The notes below the pieces were generated by a model, which saw only the letters and a list, made by a program, of their open reading frames with translations, was not told where the DNA came from and made no database searches. Made by a program: the position numbers and the translations under genes. This document shows, piece by piece, positions 28,500 to 37,314 of a stretch of DNA of 64,000 bases; the stretch's first letter is position 1; each line of letters starts with the position of its first letter. Where the stretch lies: positions 1,674,001 through 1,738,000 of the forward strand of contig NZ_CP139575.1 in assembly GCF_034298135.1 (NCBI RefSeq), read 5' to 3'. This DNA is from Lactobacillus acidophilus (lineage in GTDB: Bacteria > Bacillota > Bacilli > Lactobacillales > Lactobacillaceae).

Positions 28500-28645
28500 T
28501 TTTCTTTTTCCTTTTTCCTTTTTGCTTTAATTAGTGCTTCTTCAACATTGCCGTAAATTTTTAATGCACAGAAGAAAATAATTACAAAACTAATTAAAAA
28601 AATGGCGGTAATAATAATTGCTAATGAATAAAACCAATTAATCAT
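28496..28645 (-). CDS. Small single-pass membrane protein of the exopolysaccharide operon
   Basis: 49 residues, too short for standard calling. It starts MINWFYSLAIIITAIF, has one TM helix (about 5-28) and a basic tail rich in Lys and Glu (KAKRKKEKEK). The start overlaps the end of the degenerate-GGDEF gene and its stop overlaps the synthase start by ATGA, a chain of overlaps that argues strongly that it is translated. By position it is a candidate accessory subunit of the synthase, in the way PgaD accompanies PgaC, but there is no sequence evidence of that family. Confidence 0.7.
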   Translation of the reverse strand: MINWFYSLAIIITAIFLISFVIIFFCALKIYGNVEEALIKAKRKKEKEK

Positions 28646-29499
28646 TTTGATCATCCTTTAAATATTCAACGATAATATCCGTTTCTAACCCTCGTTGGAG
28701 ATATTTTTTTATTTTGTTCAGATCAGAAAACTTTTTACAATTATTTATATCGATTTTTTCAGATGCCATCTTAAGTTCTAATGGTATATCTATATCCATA
28801 CGCCGCAAGTTTTCCTTTGTTTTTTTATTTATTTCTTTATATGTTTGTAAACTTATTTGTGGGGAAATAATCATAAACATACCATCGCCTACATAATAAA
28901 TAAATTCACTCTTTAAACGTGTTTTTTTTCAAAATCATAGAAATACTTCGTAAAACTTCAGCATGATATTCTGGATGATATTCTTCAATCTGTTGATGTC
29001 TATCCCAACTAATTAATTCAACATTAGTCCACAAATCTAGATCTGTATATGCTTCAATTTGATGCAATTCGCGTTTATAAAACTTATTAGCATTATAGTA
29101 GGTCTGTAATTTTACATTTAGATTGTAGTGCGATATATATCTTTGAATATCATTTTCTCGTTTTTTAGCGATACTCCAATGCAGAATATGATGCCTTACT
29201 ATTCCTAATAAACTAGCTTCAATTGGAAAAATTATTATCAGTAATATTTTTTCATCTATAGGCATTACTACATATCCTAATAAAAGAAATCCAATAGCAA
29301 TTGTAGTAAGAATAATTATTAACCAGCTAACTGTATATCTAGCTGAAAATAATCCTACAACTATTGCCAGTATGAAAATCATAGATATGCCATTAACTAC
29401 ATTGGATGAAAAATCATCTGCTATCCCCAATACAATTACTGGAAAAATCAATGCCAATAGTAATGCAAAATATACTAGTCGAATATATTTTTTAGTCAT
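28638..29499 (-). pseudogene. Membrane protein with degenerate GGDEF domain, split by a frameshift in an A8 run
   Basis: From the ATG at 29499 (AGAGGA upstream; preferred over 29529) about 200 residues are read: four TM segments (to about residue 105), then the start of a GGDEF fold (WTNVELISWDRHQQIEEYHP, the usual DIDxFKxxND region). At an A8 run (28922-28929 on the plus strand, T8) the frame closes with TFKE-stop. One base out, it continues to 28638 with SEFIYYVGDGMFMIIS, matching the RxGGDEFxxxx strand, and a normal C-terminal end. Removing one A would restore about 285 residues. The motif VGDGM in place of GGDEF means no cyclase activity; a ligand-binding or regulatory role is possible. 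It leads the exopolysaccharide operon. Confidence 0.78.
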
Positions 29500-29600
29500 T
29501 GTTTTCAGTCCTCTCAAATCCCTATGCATGAAAAAAGACTACTAAGAAAACTTTACTGATCTCTTAGTAGTCTCTCTGTTTCTATTTTTGAAAAACAATT

Positions 29601-29741
29601 TTACTTGTTTTCGTCTTTTGCGGCCTTGTTAAGAAATGCAACAACTGCTGCTACGTGAGCAACACGCTTCTTAGCATTTCTCTTGTTTTTAGGTCTTTGG
29701 TTTGGTTCACAACCAGTGTTGTAATTTTCACCTTTACGCAT
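29601..29741 (-). CDS. Small basic protein, conserved-looking, unknown function
   Basis: 46 residues: MRKGENYNTGCEPNQRPKNK, then a basic helix (KRNAKKRVAHVAAVVAFLNK) and an acidic tail. A good ribosome site (GAAAGGAAG) and a clean stop support translation, and a hairpin-like stretch follows. No family recognised; the charge suggests nucleic-acid or ribosome binding. Confidence 0.6.
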   Translation of the reverse strand: MRKGENYNTGCEPNQRPKNKRNAKKRVAHVAAVVAFLNKAAKDENK

Positions 29742-29801
29742 AGTACTATACTTCCTTTCAGATTTTCGAAAATCTAGTATAGTTTACCATGATCAATTTT
29801 T

Positions 29802-31559
29802 TTAATCAAGTATAGGAAAAGCCATCATATAATTTAAGATACGATTAGCATAACTTTGACGAGACTGAAACTCCTTAATTGCCGTATTAAGCATAGAAAT
29901 ATTATCCGTAATAATCCCATCAACGTGTTCATACATCATCTTTTTCATTTCTGATTTATTGTTGACGGTCCATGCATAAACAACATGGTTTTGCAGATGC
30001 GCTTGCCAAATAAAATCAGAACTTAAAGTTGAATACTCCATTGAATAACCATCAGCCACACTCTGCGGATAAATCAAATTATATGGTTGGATATACAAAG
30101 TCTCAATTTTAGGATTAAGTTGCTGCATTTTAGTAACTACTCGATAATCAAGCGACTGTAATTGATAATGATTTTTCAAAATTTCATGACCATATTTTTT
30201 ATTAAACTTTACCAAAAATTCATTCGAATCATTGGGTGTGGTCTTTATTTCAATTAACAATTTTTGCTTTAGTTTTTGTGCAGCTTGCATGTATTGATCT
30301 AGACTTACTACTTTTCCTTTGTACCCATCTTCTTTTGCAATTAATTTAGTTAACTGGTTCAAAGTTAATTCTTTAGGTCTTTTATCCTTCCCAGTTAATT
30401 TTTTTAAATTCTCATCATGCATGATTACAAACTGATTATCTTTAGTTTCATGAACATCAATTTCTACATAATCCGGTTTTAATTTGGCAGTTTTTTTCAA
30501 TGATTCTATCGTATTTTGTACACCATTTTTATCATTTACACCTCTATGAGAAATAGTGACAGGCACATGATCATCCAAGCCAGCTAAATAAAAGACATTC
30601 TCAATAATATTTCCAGTTATTGCCAAACTCCATATAGAAATAATTGTAATCAAGATTATTTTATTATTCGTGACTTTCTCTTTTATTTCATTATTATTTT
30701 TAGTCACTAACTTAACCAAAAAGTATAAAGAAACTGCACTAACCCAAATTAAGAAAACCTCACTAATTATCTGAAAAAGTGTCAGATTAATAGTAGCCAT
30801 TATTAAGGCAAATTTCCCAGGGAATGTATCCCAAATTAGTTGCAATAGGTACGCTCCACCAACATTAATTGCCATAATAACTATTGCCAGTATGCCTAAA
30901 GGAACAAAAAATCCTATTACTTTACGCCAATTCTTTTTCATCAAAAAAGCACTTTTCTTCATCGCTTCTCTAGTTGTAGTTTTATAAATCACCATAATCG
31001 GTAAAGTCAATAAAAAGCGAAATGCAAGCACAAAAATTACAAGATAAAAAATAATTAAGATAGCTAATAAAATCCCACTCCTAGTCATGTAGTCAATAAT
31101 AAATTGGGGAATTTTTATTTTAGCTAAAAGTGGCGTTCTAAAAACAACATTAGCAAAAGGAATCACCAATAAGAAATATATTGCCAGCAGCAGTAGTGAT
31201 CCTAGTCTAAAATGTCGTAAACATTGCCCAAACTCACTAATACTAGCTTTCAACGCAAAATTATTTTTTATAAATAAAATAATTAAAGCAAATTGACTAT
31301 AAATAACGAATAAAAGCAACGCCAATTCTATTAGTAAAAAGAAAACTACAAATGGATGCTCAGACAATATAATCACTAAATTAGAATACGATATAAATGG
31401 AATCGCACCTGCTTGCAATACAAACGTAGTAATATAGCGAAACAGCGGAATAAAGACAAATTGGTTTAAAATACTAATACTCGTAAACAAGATTAAATAT
31501 TGAAACCAATTTTGTTTAAATTCCGCTGAAAGATTTTTTATTTTTTTAAATATGTTCAT
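29802..31559 (-). CDS. Membrane-anchored glycerophosphodiester phosphodiesterase
   Basis: 585 residues. The first 320 residues hold about eight TM segments (membrane domain of the GdpP-UgpQ fused type, DUF/glpQ-membrane), and the C-terminal 250 form a GDPD domain: ISHRGVNDKNGVQNTIES, VEIDVHETKDNQFVIMHDENL (metal Glu/Asp and catalytic His) and a late VYAWTVNN. It breaks glycerophosphodiesters, perhaps lipoteichoic-acid turnover products, on the outer face. It lies ten bases downstream of the HesB-like gene and is probably co-transcribed. Confidence 0.88.
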   Translation of the reverse strand: MNIFKKIKNLSAEFKQNWFQYLILFTSISILNQFVFIPLFRYITTFVLQAGAIPFISYSNLVIILSEHPFVVFFLLIELALLLFVIYSQFALIILFIKNNFALKASISEFGQCLRHFRLGSLLLLAIYFLLVIPFANVVFRTPLLAKIKIPQFIIDYMTRSGILLAILIIFYLVIFVLAFRFLLTLPIMVIYKTTTREAMKKSAFLMKKNWRKVIGFFVPLGILAIVIMAINVGGAYLLQLIWDTFPGKFALIMATINLTLFQIISEVFLIWVSAVSLYFLVKLVTKNNNEIKEKVTNNKIILITIISIWSLAITGNIIENVFYLAGLDDHVPVTISHRGVNDKNGVQNTIESLKKTAKLKPDYVEIDVHETKDNQFVIMHDENLKKLTGKDKRPKELTLNQLTKLIAKEDGYKGKVVSLDQYMQAAQKLKQKLLIEIKTTPNDSNEFLVKFNKKYGHEILKNHYQLQSLDYRVVTKMQQLNPKIETLYIQPYNLIYPQSVADGYSMEYSTLSSDFIWQAHLQNHVVYAWTVNNKSEMKKMMYEHVDGIITDNISMLNTAIKEFQSRQSYANRILNYMMAFPILD

Positions 31560-31568
31560 TAATACCGA

Positions 31569-31970
31569 TTAGCAAGTCTTGCCTTCTTGCATTTCCTTTT
31601 TGGTCAATTTTTGCGGTACATACTGTTCAACCGATACCGCACCATCAAGGGTGCCACTATTGTCAGATAAACTCAATGTGGAATTTCTAGCATTAACTAC
31701 TAATCCATCTTCAAAAAAGCTTAATTCATCAGATGATGTCCATAAGTCAAAACCAACATTATTATCTACTTTAATATCATATTTTGGATCTTTTTCATCA
31801 AGAACGACAAATTGAAAATTCGCACCAATTGTACATGTTCCGCCTAGCTTTGAATACTTATTTGATCCATCATTCAAGGCAAGCAATAAAATTTTATTAT
31901 CCGGATTATTTTTTTCAATAACTTCTTTTGCGTCTGGTTTAATATTGATTGAAATTGTTTTTTCTGTCAT
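31569..31970 (-). CDS. HesB-like iron-sulfur biosynthesis family protein
   Basis: About 133 residues from the ATG at 31970 (AGGG upstream; a TTG at 31976 is also open). The beta-rich sequence with ISINIKPDAKEVIEKN, GGTCTIGANFQFVVLD and a C-terminal GKTC resembles the YqkB/COG4918 branch of the Fe-S_biosyn fold found in lactobacilli. The classical three Cys are not all present (one mid, one near the end), so assembly of clusters is doubtful. Moderate family certainty. Confidence 0.55.
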   Translation of the reverse strand: MTEKTISINIKPDAKEVIEKNNPDNKILLLALNDGSNKYSKLGGTCTIGANFQFVVLDEKDPKYDIKVDNNVGFDLWTSSDELSFFEDGLVVNARNSTLSLSDNSGTLDGAVSVEQYVPQKLTKKEMQEGKTC

Positions 31971-32159
31971 ATTCAATCCCTCATTTCGATCTATACATTT
32001 ACTTTAATATAGCATCATAACCTGCTTTTCACTAAAAATATGCTCAAAAACATTGTCTATCTTTAATTTTTTAAAATTAATCATTGCAAGCAACATTAAA
32101 AAGGCTCAAAATGGTACATAGGGTTTTTAGGCGATTGTAATACGTAAGGGGGACCTTTT

Positions 32160-33266
32160 ATGACCGTCTTAAAGAATATTGCTAAAGATAGAATTTTACA
32201 GATTACAGTTTTAATTACAGTAGTTAGTCTTTTTTTTGCTAGACCGCGGTTAGCGGACATTAACTTTCATACATTATGGTCTGTTGCTGCGATGCTAACA
32301 CTTATCCAGATTTATGCTTATTTGCACGTTCTGGATGTTTTAGCGTACAAACTTACAAGTATTGCAGATAATACTCGTAAGCTGAATATGCTATTCTCGC
32401 TTCTTGCAGTTATTGCCGGAATGTTCTTGGGTAATGACATTACTGTATTAACTTTAATTCCACTTTATTTAAATATTGCTAAACGTTATAAGTTACCACA
32501 AATATTACCAGTCACGTTGATTGGTATGGGAGCAAATATTGGTGCCGCATTTACACCATGGGGAAATCCGCACAATATTTTCTTAGTTAGCCGTTTTGAT
32601 GTTAGTCCACTGGTCTTTTTCCGTTGGTCTGTACCTTACTTGGTAACATCATTAATTATTATGGGGATGGTTTTCCTACTTATTCCTAAAAAGGAAATTC
32701 CTACTCAAAAAACTGAACCAATTAGAATCAGCTGGCGTCCAACTATTATTACAACTGCAGTATTTGTTTTCTTCTTCTTTGGTGTTTTCAGAGCGATTGA
32801 TATTATCTGGCCAATGCTTGCATCTGTTGTATTAGCTCTTGCAATTAATCCACGAATTATGCTTAAAATTGACTACGCACTTTTATTAACTTTCACTGGA
32901 TTCTTCATTTTTATCAGTGATATCCAACAAATTCCTGCCATAGTCAACTTAATTCATATGACTGTACACTCAGAAATATCAACTTACTTTGCTTCAATTA
33001 TCTCAAGTCAGGTAATGAGCAACGTGCCATCAACTATTTTGGTTGGTAAGTTTACTAATTATGCTCAAGCGTTGTTTTTGGGTTCAAATATTGGTGGATT
33101 TGGTTCTGCCATTGGTTCAATGGCCAACATGTTAGTGCTTAAAACATTTAATCAACATGGTAGCGTAAGTCGCAAAAAGTTCTTTATTCAATGGACTATC
33201 ATGCAATTCGCTGGGTTAATCATTTTGACCTTAGTTGGTTTAGGACTACTAATGTTTAGACTTTAA
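32160..33266 (+). CDS. Anion/Na+-coupled transporter (ArsB/NhaD, DASS-type superfamily)
   Basis: 368 residues with about ten TM segments. Motifs such as GNDITVLTLIPLYLNIAKRY, GANIGAAFTPWGNPHNIFL and the inverted repeat SSQVMSNVPSTILVGKF with GSNIGGFGSAIGSMANMLVL are the two re-entrant SNT/GNP-type loops of the ion transporter superfamily. Substrate could be citrate, tartrate, arsenite or Na+. It is short for the family. A GGGGGACC ribosome site precedes the ATG. Confidence 0.82.
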   Translation: MTVLKNIAKDRILQITVLITVVSLFFARPRLADINFHTLWSVAAMLTLIQIYAYLHVLDVLAYKLTSIADNTRKLNMLFSLLAVIAGMFLGNDITVLTLIPLYLNIAKRYKLPQILPVTLIGMGANIGAAFTPWGNPHNIFLVSRFDVSPLVFFRWSVPYLVTSLIIMGMVFLLIPKKEIPTQKTEPIRISWRPTIITTAVFVFFFFGVFRAIDIIWPMLASVVLALAINPRIMLKIDYALLLTFTGFFIFISDIQQIPAIVNLIHMTVHSEISTYFASIISSQVMSNVPSTILVGKFTNYAQALFLGSNIGGFGSAIGSMANMLVLKTFNQHGSVSRKKFFIQWTIMQFAGLIILTLVGLGLLMFRL

Positions 33267-33275
33267 ATTTTGTTC

Positions 33276-33303
33276 AAGAATGCTTTTATAGCATTCTTTT
33301 TTA
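33276..33303 (+). terminator. Terminator after the anion transporter
   Basis: AAGAATGC pairs with GCATTCTT and a T run follows. Confidence 0.8.
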
Positions 33304-33364
33304 TTGCTCTAAAGCCTATAAAAATTATAAAATTATATAAATACTTTTTATGGAGGATTCTATC

Positions 33365-33925
33365 ATGTCACCATTACTTTGGATAATTTTAATTATCATT
33401 GTTTTAATAGTAGCTATCTATATCACTACTTATAACGGTTTACAAAGATCTCGTGTATATGTAGACGAAGCATGGAGCCAAATTGACGTTCAATTAAAAC
33501 GACGTAATGACTTAATTCCTAACTTAGTTGAAACTACCAAAGGTTATGCACAACACGAAAAATCTACTTTTGAGAGTATAGTTAAACTTAGAGATGAATT
33601 AACTCAAGTTCCACAAGGTAACCATGAAGAAGCAATGAAGCTATCTAATCAGCTTACCGATTCCTTGAAGTCCATCTTTGCTTTAGCAGAGGCATACCCT
33701 GACCTTAAAGCAAATCAAAACTTCTTAAAACTTCAAGAGGAATTGACTAATACTGAAAATAAAATTGCTTATTCTCGTCAGCTTTATAACTCATCAGTTG
33801 CTACATACGATCAAAAATTATTAACTTTCCCCTCAAACTTAATTGCTAAAATTCACGGCTTTACTAAGGTTAACTACTTGGAAACTCCTGCAGAAGAAAA
33901 GAATGTACCTAAAGTTAAATTTTAA
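33365..33925 (+). CDS. lemA: LemA family protein
   Basis: About 186 residues from the ATG at 33365, which has GGAGG upstream inside the open frame starting at 33350. One N-terminal TM helix (about 1-22), then the LemA helical bundle with YNGLQRSRVYVDEAWSQIDV, LKRRNDLIPNLVETTKGY and a late RQLYNSSVATYDQKLLTFPS. Function is not settled; LemA is often next to HtpX, as here. Confidence 0.92.
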   Translation: MSPLLWIILIIIVLIVAIYITTYNGLQRSRVYVDEAWSQIDVQLKRRNDLIPNLVETTKGYAQHEKSTFESIVKLRDELTQVPQGNHEEAMKLSNQLTDSLKSIFALAEAYPDLKANQNFLKLQEELTNTENKIAYSRQLYNSSVATYDQKLLTFPSNLIAKIHGFTKVNYLETPAEEKNVPKVKF

Positions 33926-33941
33926 TTAGGAGGGGCTAGAT

Positions 33942-34838
33942 ATGTTGTACCAACAAATTGCCCGTAACAAGCGTAAAACTGCGCTAATTATGGTTCTTTT
34001 TGTGGTAATCTTGACCTTAGTTGGTGCTGGACTGGGCTATCTTTTTAGCAATAGTCCATGGACGGGAATAATCATTGCATTAGCTGGTAGCTTAATCTAT
34101 CTATTAATTATGTGGCAAAACCCAGCTAACATGATTATGAGTCTCAATCATGCTCAGGAAATTCAAGAAGCTGATAACCCTGAGTTGTGGCATATTGTAG
34201 AAGATATGGCAATGGTAGCTCGTGTACCAATGCCACGCGTTTTTATTATTCCTGATCCTAGCCCGAATGCTTTTGCAACGGGGCGTGATCCTGAACACAG
34301 CGCTGTTGCCGTAACGCAAGGAATTCTTGAATTAATGAATCGAGAAGAGCTTGAAGGCGTTCTGGGTCATGAATTATCACACGTACGTAATTACGATATT
34401 TTATTATCAACAATCGGTGTAGTTTTGGTGGGTGTTATTTCCTTTATTTCTGGAATAGCTTCTCGCTATATTTGGTTTTTCGGTGGTAATCGTCGAGACG
34501 ATGAAGATCGAGACACCAATGCATTTGAAATAATTTTTAAAGTCATCGCTATTGTCTTTGTATTAATTTTAGGTCCTATTTCTGCATCCCTCGCACAAAT
34601 GGCCCTATCACGTAATCGAGAATATTTAGCTGATGCTTCTTCTGTTGAATTAACCCGTAATCCACAAGGCTTAATCTCCGCATTAAGAAAGATTGAAGGC
34701 AGTCAGCCTATGCGTCAAGCAGATCGTAGTAGTGCCGGGTTATATATTGAGAACCCATTTCACAATCACGGTCTATCTCACTTATTTGACACACATCCAC
34801 CGACAGAAGATAGAATCAAACGATTAGAACACATGTAA
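33942..34838 (+). CDS. htpX: Membrane zinc metalloprotease HtpX
   Basis: 298 residues. TM segments near 15-55 and 160-215 surround the M48 zinc motif HELSHVRNYD (HExxH, about residue 143) and the third zinc Glu in NREYLADASS (about 222). HtpX degrades misfolded membrane proteins. Spacing of 16 bases to lemA with a GGAGGGG ribosome site indicates one operon. Confidence 0.93.
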   Translation: MLYQQIARNKRKTALIMVLFVVILTLVGAGLGYLFSNSPWTGIIIALAGSLIYLLIMWQNPANMIMSLNHAQEIQEADNPELWHIVEDMAMVARVPMPRVFIIPDPSPNAFATGRDPEHSAVAVTQGILELMNREELEGVLGHELSHVRNYDILLSTIGVVLVGVISFISGIASRYIWFFGGNRRDDEDRDTNAFEIIFKVIAIVFVLILGPISASLAQMALSRNREYLADASSVELTRNPQGLISALRKIEGSQPMRQADRSSAGLYIENPFHNHGLSHLFDTHPPTEDRIKRLEHM

Positions 34839-34877
34839 AAAATAAGAATCTGGATTGTTCCAGATTCTTATTTTTTT
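34838..34877. terminator. Bidirectional terminator
   Basis: A 15-bp stem AAATAAGAATCTGGA with TCCAGATTCTTATTT between convergent htpX and the AraC regulator gene. Confidence 0.9.
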
Positions 34878-35817
34878 ATCTCAAATTGATATTTGCTTGT
34901 CTGAATAATTCTTTGCGCATTGCTGCAGGAGTCATATTGTAATATTGGTTAAACTTTTTATAAAAGAACGACTTACTCGAATAACCTACTCGGCTAATAA
35001 TTTCTTTTAATGAAATATCAGGTTGTGCTAATAATTCGCGTGCTTCTTGCATTCTTCTTTCACCAACATGATCTACAAAGCTTTTACCAGTCTTTGCCTT
35101 CACCATATTAGAGAAATAATTTGGATTAAAACCAAAATATTTTGCAGCATCAGCCAGTGAGATATCCGCGAAGTGATTATCAATATAATTATCCAAAGAC
35201 TTCTTTTCAAATTTAGTCTTATCTAGATTAGTTGGCGTTGCCATTCTCTGTGTTCTAATTGAAATAATTAACATTGCAGTTAATTCAGCTTGAATCAACG
35301 CCTTCGCAAATAATTCGTCGTCTAAATAGCCTCCAATAATGTGTTGCATTACCTGAGAAGCACTAGTAATTTGATTATTTTTTAACCACAAAACATGTTC
35401 ATTTTCAAGACTATCCGAAATTTGTTCAATTATCTTATTTTCACGATTTCCTTTATAGCTAAAATCATTAAAATATTTACGATATTCAAAACCAGGAGCA
35501 AATTTCAACTTAGCTAGTACCGTATCATCATTTTGTCCGGATACTTCATACTTACATCCTTCGGTAAGTAAGAGAACATTTCCAGTTCTCATATTGATAA
35601 CTTTTTCAGCGCTCTTAATTGTCACAGTACCTTTTGCAACATACAGTATTGTAGAAACATCCATCCGATAACGATGAATTCCTGTATTATGATTTTCAAG
35701 GTAGATAGTAAATAGATCAAAATCTGGATTTCCGGCTTCTAGCTTGATTTCATTCTTATCTGATGCACTAGATTTCAATACGCTAGCCAGATATTGATCC
35801 AAAGCAACAGCTGCCAT
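34876..35817 (-). CDS. AraC-family transcriptional regulator
   Basis: 313 residues. The N-terminal cupin-type sensor domain (about 25-110: MRTGNVLLLTEGCKYEV) and C-terminal AraC double HTH (about 215-305: SLADAAKYFGFNPNYFSNMVKAKTGKSF and GYSSKSFFYKKFNQYYNMTP). Divergent from the ECF transporter ATPase gene, which it probably regulates. The inducer is unknown. Confidence 0.88.
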   Translation of the reverse strand: MAAVALDQYLASVLKSSASDKNEIKLEAGNPDFDLFTIYLENHNTGIHRYRMDVSTILYVAKGTVTIKSAEKVINMRTGNVLLLTEGCKYEVSGQNDDTVLAKLKFAPGFEYRKYFNDFSYKGNRENKIIEQISDSLENEHVLWLKNNQITSASQVMQHIIGGYLDDELFAKALIQAELTAMLIISIRTQRMATPTNLDKTKFEKKSLDNYIDNHFADISLADAAKYFGFNPNYFSNMVKAKTGKSFVDHVGERRMQEARELLAQPDISLKEIISRVGYSSKSFFYKKFNQYYNMTPAAMRKELFRQANINLR

Positions 35818-35962
35818 ATGTCCACCTTCCTAAAATTAAATCAATTATAATAGTTTTATAAGTATATTATAAAACAAAACAATAACTATTATTGTATAAA
35901 ACGGCTTATTCGTATTGAAAAAACTTATAGACAGCATTATCAGGAGTTTATAAAATCAACTT

Positions 35963-37312
35963 ATGACAATAACAATTAATACACTTACTTTTTCTTATGA
36001 AAAAGATCCCATTATTTATCAGCTTAATACTGAAATTCCAGCTGGATTTTCACTTTTAATCGGACCAACAGGATGCGGCAAGTCTACTCTGTTAAAAATC
36101 ATTGCTGGCCTCTATCCCAAATATGCAGGAAAAATGACAGGATCCATAAACTTACACCAGCAAAAGGCTGCAATGATGTTTCAAAACGCAGCAGAACAGT
36201 TCACCATGGCTACCCCACGTGAAGAAATTATCTTTGCCCTGGAGAATTTGCAAACTACTCCTGATCAGTTTCAAGTTAAGTTAAATAAGGCAGTAGAGTT
36301 CACTCAAATTGCTGACTTATTAGATCAAAAGATCAATACAATGTCTGGCGGACAGCAGCAACGAGTTGCCTTAGCAGTACTACTTGCAATGGATGTCGAT
36401 GTTCTTTTATTAGATGAGCCTTTTGCCAGCTGCGATCCTGAAACGCGCAGTTTTTTAATTGATAAACTAGCACTACTTGCTAAATCTGGTAAAACAATTA
36501 TTTTGAGTGATCACGTATTGAAAGGGTATGATAGTGTCTGTGACTATGTCTTTAAATTTGAAAATAAAATAATCAAAGAATTATCTGTTAGTGAAAAAGA
36601 AAAATTATTTACAGAAAATAAAAAAGTACACGATCAGCACTATTCTTTTTCATTACCTCAGGGCGAGCCTGTTTTTAAATTGAAAAATACACAAATTTTT
36701 CAAAATAGACGTTTACTTAATCAAACAGAACTTTTTATTTATCCAAAAGCCACTCTAATTACTGGACCAAACGGCGTGGGGAAAACCTCTTTGTTCAAGG
36801 CAATGACGCAAATGATTCCTTATAGTGGCAGCTTCACATATTATGATCAAGAAATCGCCAAACTGCGACCTAGAAAATATCTGATGCATGTTGCTCAGAT
36901 TTTTCAAAAAGCCAGTGATCAATTTTTAATGGTTAGCGTAAAAGATGAAATCGAGCTCAGTAAAAAAGATCGTAATAGCTTTTTTACCGATGAAAAAATT
37001 GATGGATGGTTAACTAAACTAGGACTAGCCGACCATTTAGATCAAGTCGTTTACACTCTATCAGGCGGACAGCAAAAAAAGTTACAAATCTTACTTATGC
37101 TAATGACTAAGCACAACGTTCTTTTAATCGATGAACCACTCAGTGGTCTTGATCAACAATCAATCTACCTAGTGCTAACATTAATGCGAGAAAGCCAAAA
37201 ACAGCTTAATCAGACGTTTTTGATCATTAGCCATCAGATAGACACATTAGCAAAATTTTGTCCTTATCGCCTTGTTTTTGACCAACAGCAGCTTAAATAT
37301 GTAGAGAGGTAA
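35963..37312 (+). CDS. ECF-type transporter ATPase with two fused ATP-binding domains
   Basis: 449 residues. Domain one (about 1-215): Walker A GPTGCGKST, SGGQQQR, DVLLLDEPFASCD. Domain two (about 225-445): Walker A GPNGVGKTS, SGGQQKK, NVLLIDEPLSGLD. Two CbiO/EcfA-like cassettes in one chain, followed at once by an EcfT-type permease, is a solitary (group I-like) energising module. The substrate-specific S component is not adjacent. Promoter region shared with the divergent AraC gene. Confidence 0.85.
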   Translation: MTITINTLTFSYEKDPIIYQLNTEIPAGFSLLIGPTGCGKSTLLKIIAGLYPKYAGKMTGSINLHQQKAAMMFQNAAEQFTMATPREEIIFALENLQTTPDQFQVKLNKAVEFTQIADLLDQKINTMSGGQQQRVALAVLLAMDVDVLLLDEPFASCDPETRSFLIDKLALLAKSGKTIILSDHVLKGYDSVCDYVFKFENKIIKELSVSEKEKLFTENKKVHDQHYSFSLPQGEPVFKLKNTQIFQNRRLLNQTELFIYPKATLITGPNGVGKTSLFKAMTQMIPYSGSFTYYDQEIAKLRPRKYLMHVAQIFQKASDQFLMVSVKDEIELSKKDRNSFFTDEKIDGWLTKLGLADHLDQVVYTLSGGQQKKLQILLMLMTKHNVLLIDEPLSGLDQQSIYLVLTLMRESQKQLNQTFLIISHQIDTLAKFCPYRLVFDQQQLKYVER

Positions 37313-37314
37313 AT

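Noticed and set aside
28906..28935. Programmed -1 frameshift at A-AAA-AAC in the GGDEF-like gene
   Set aside because: A -1 shift runs into a stop within three codons; only a +1 shift or loss of one A gives the full protein.
32030..32159. A riboswitch upstream of the anion transporter
   Set aside because: The GGCGATTGTAATACG stretch suggested a structured leader, but it fits no class I know and has no terminator or anti-terminator pair.
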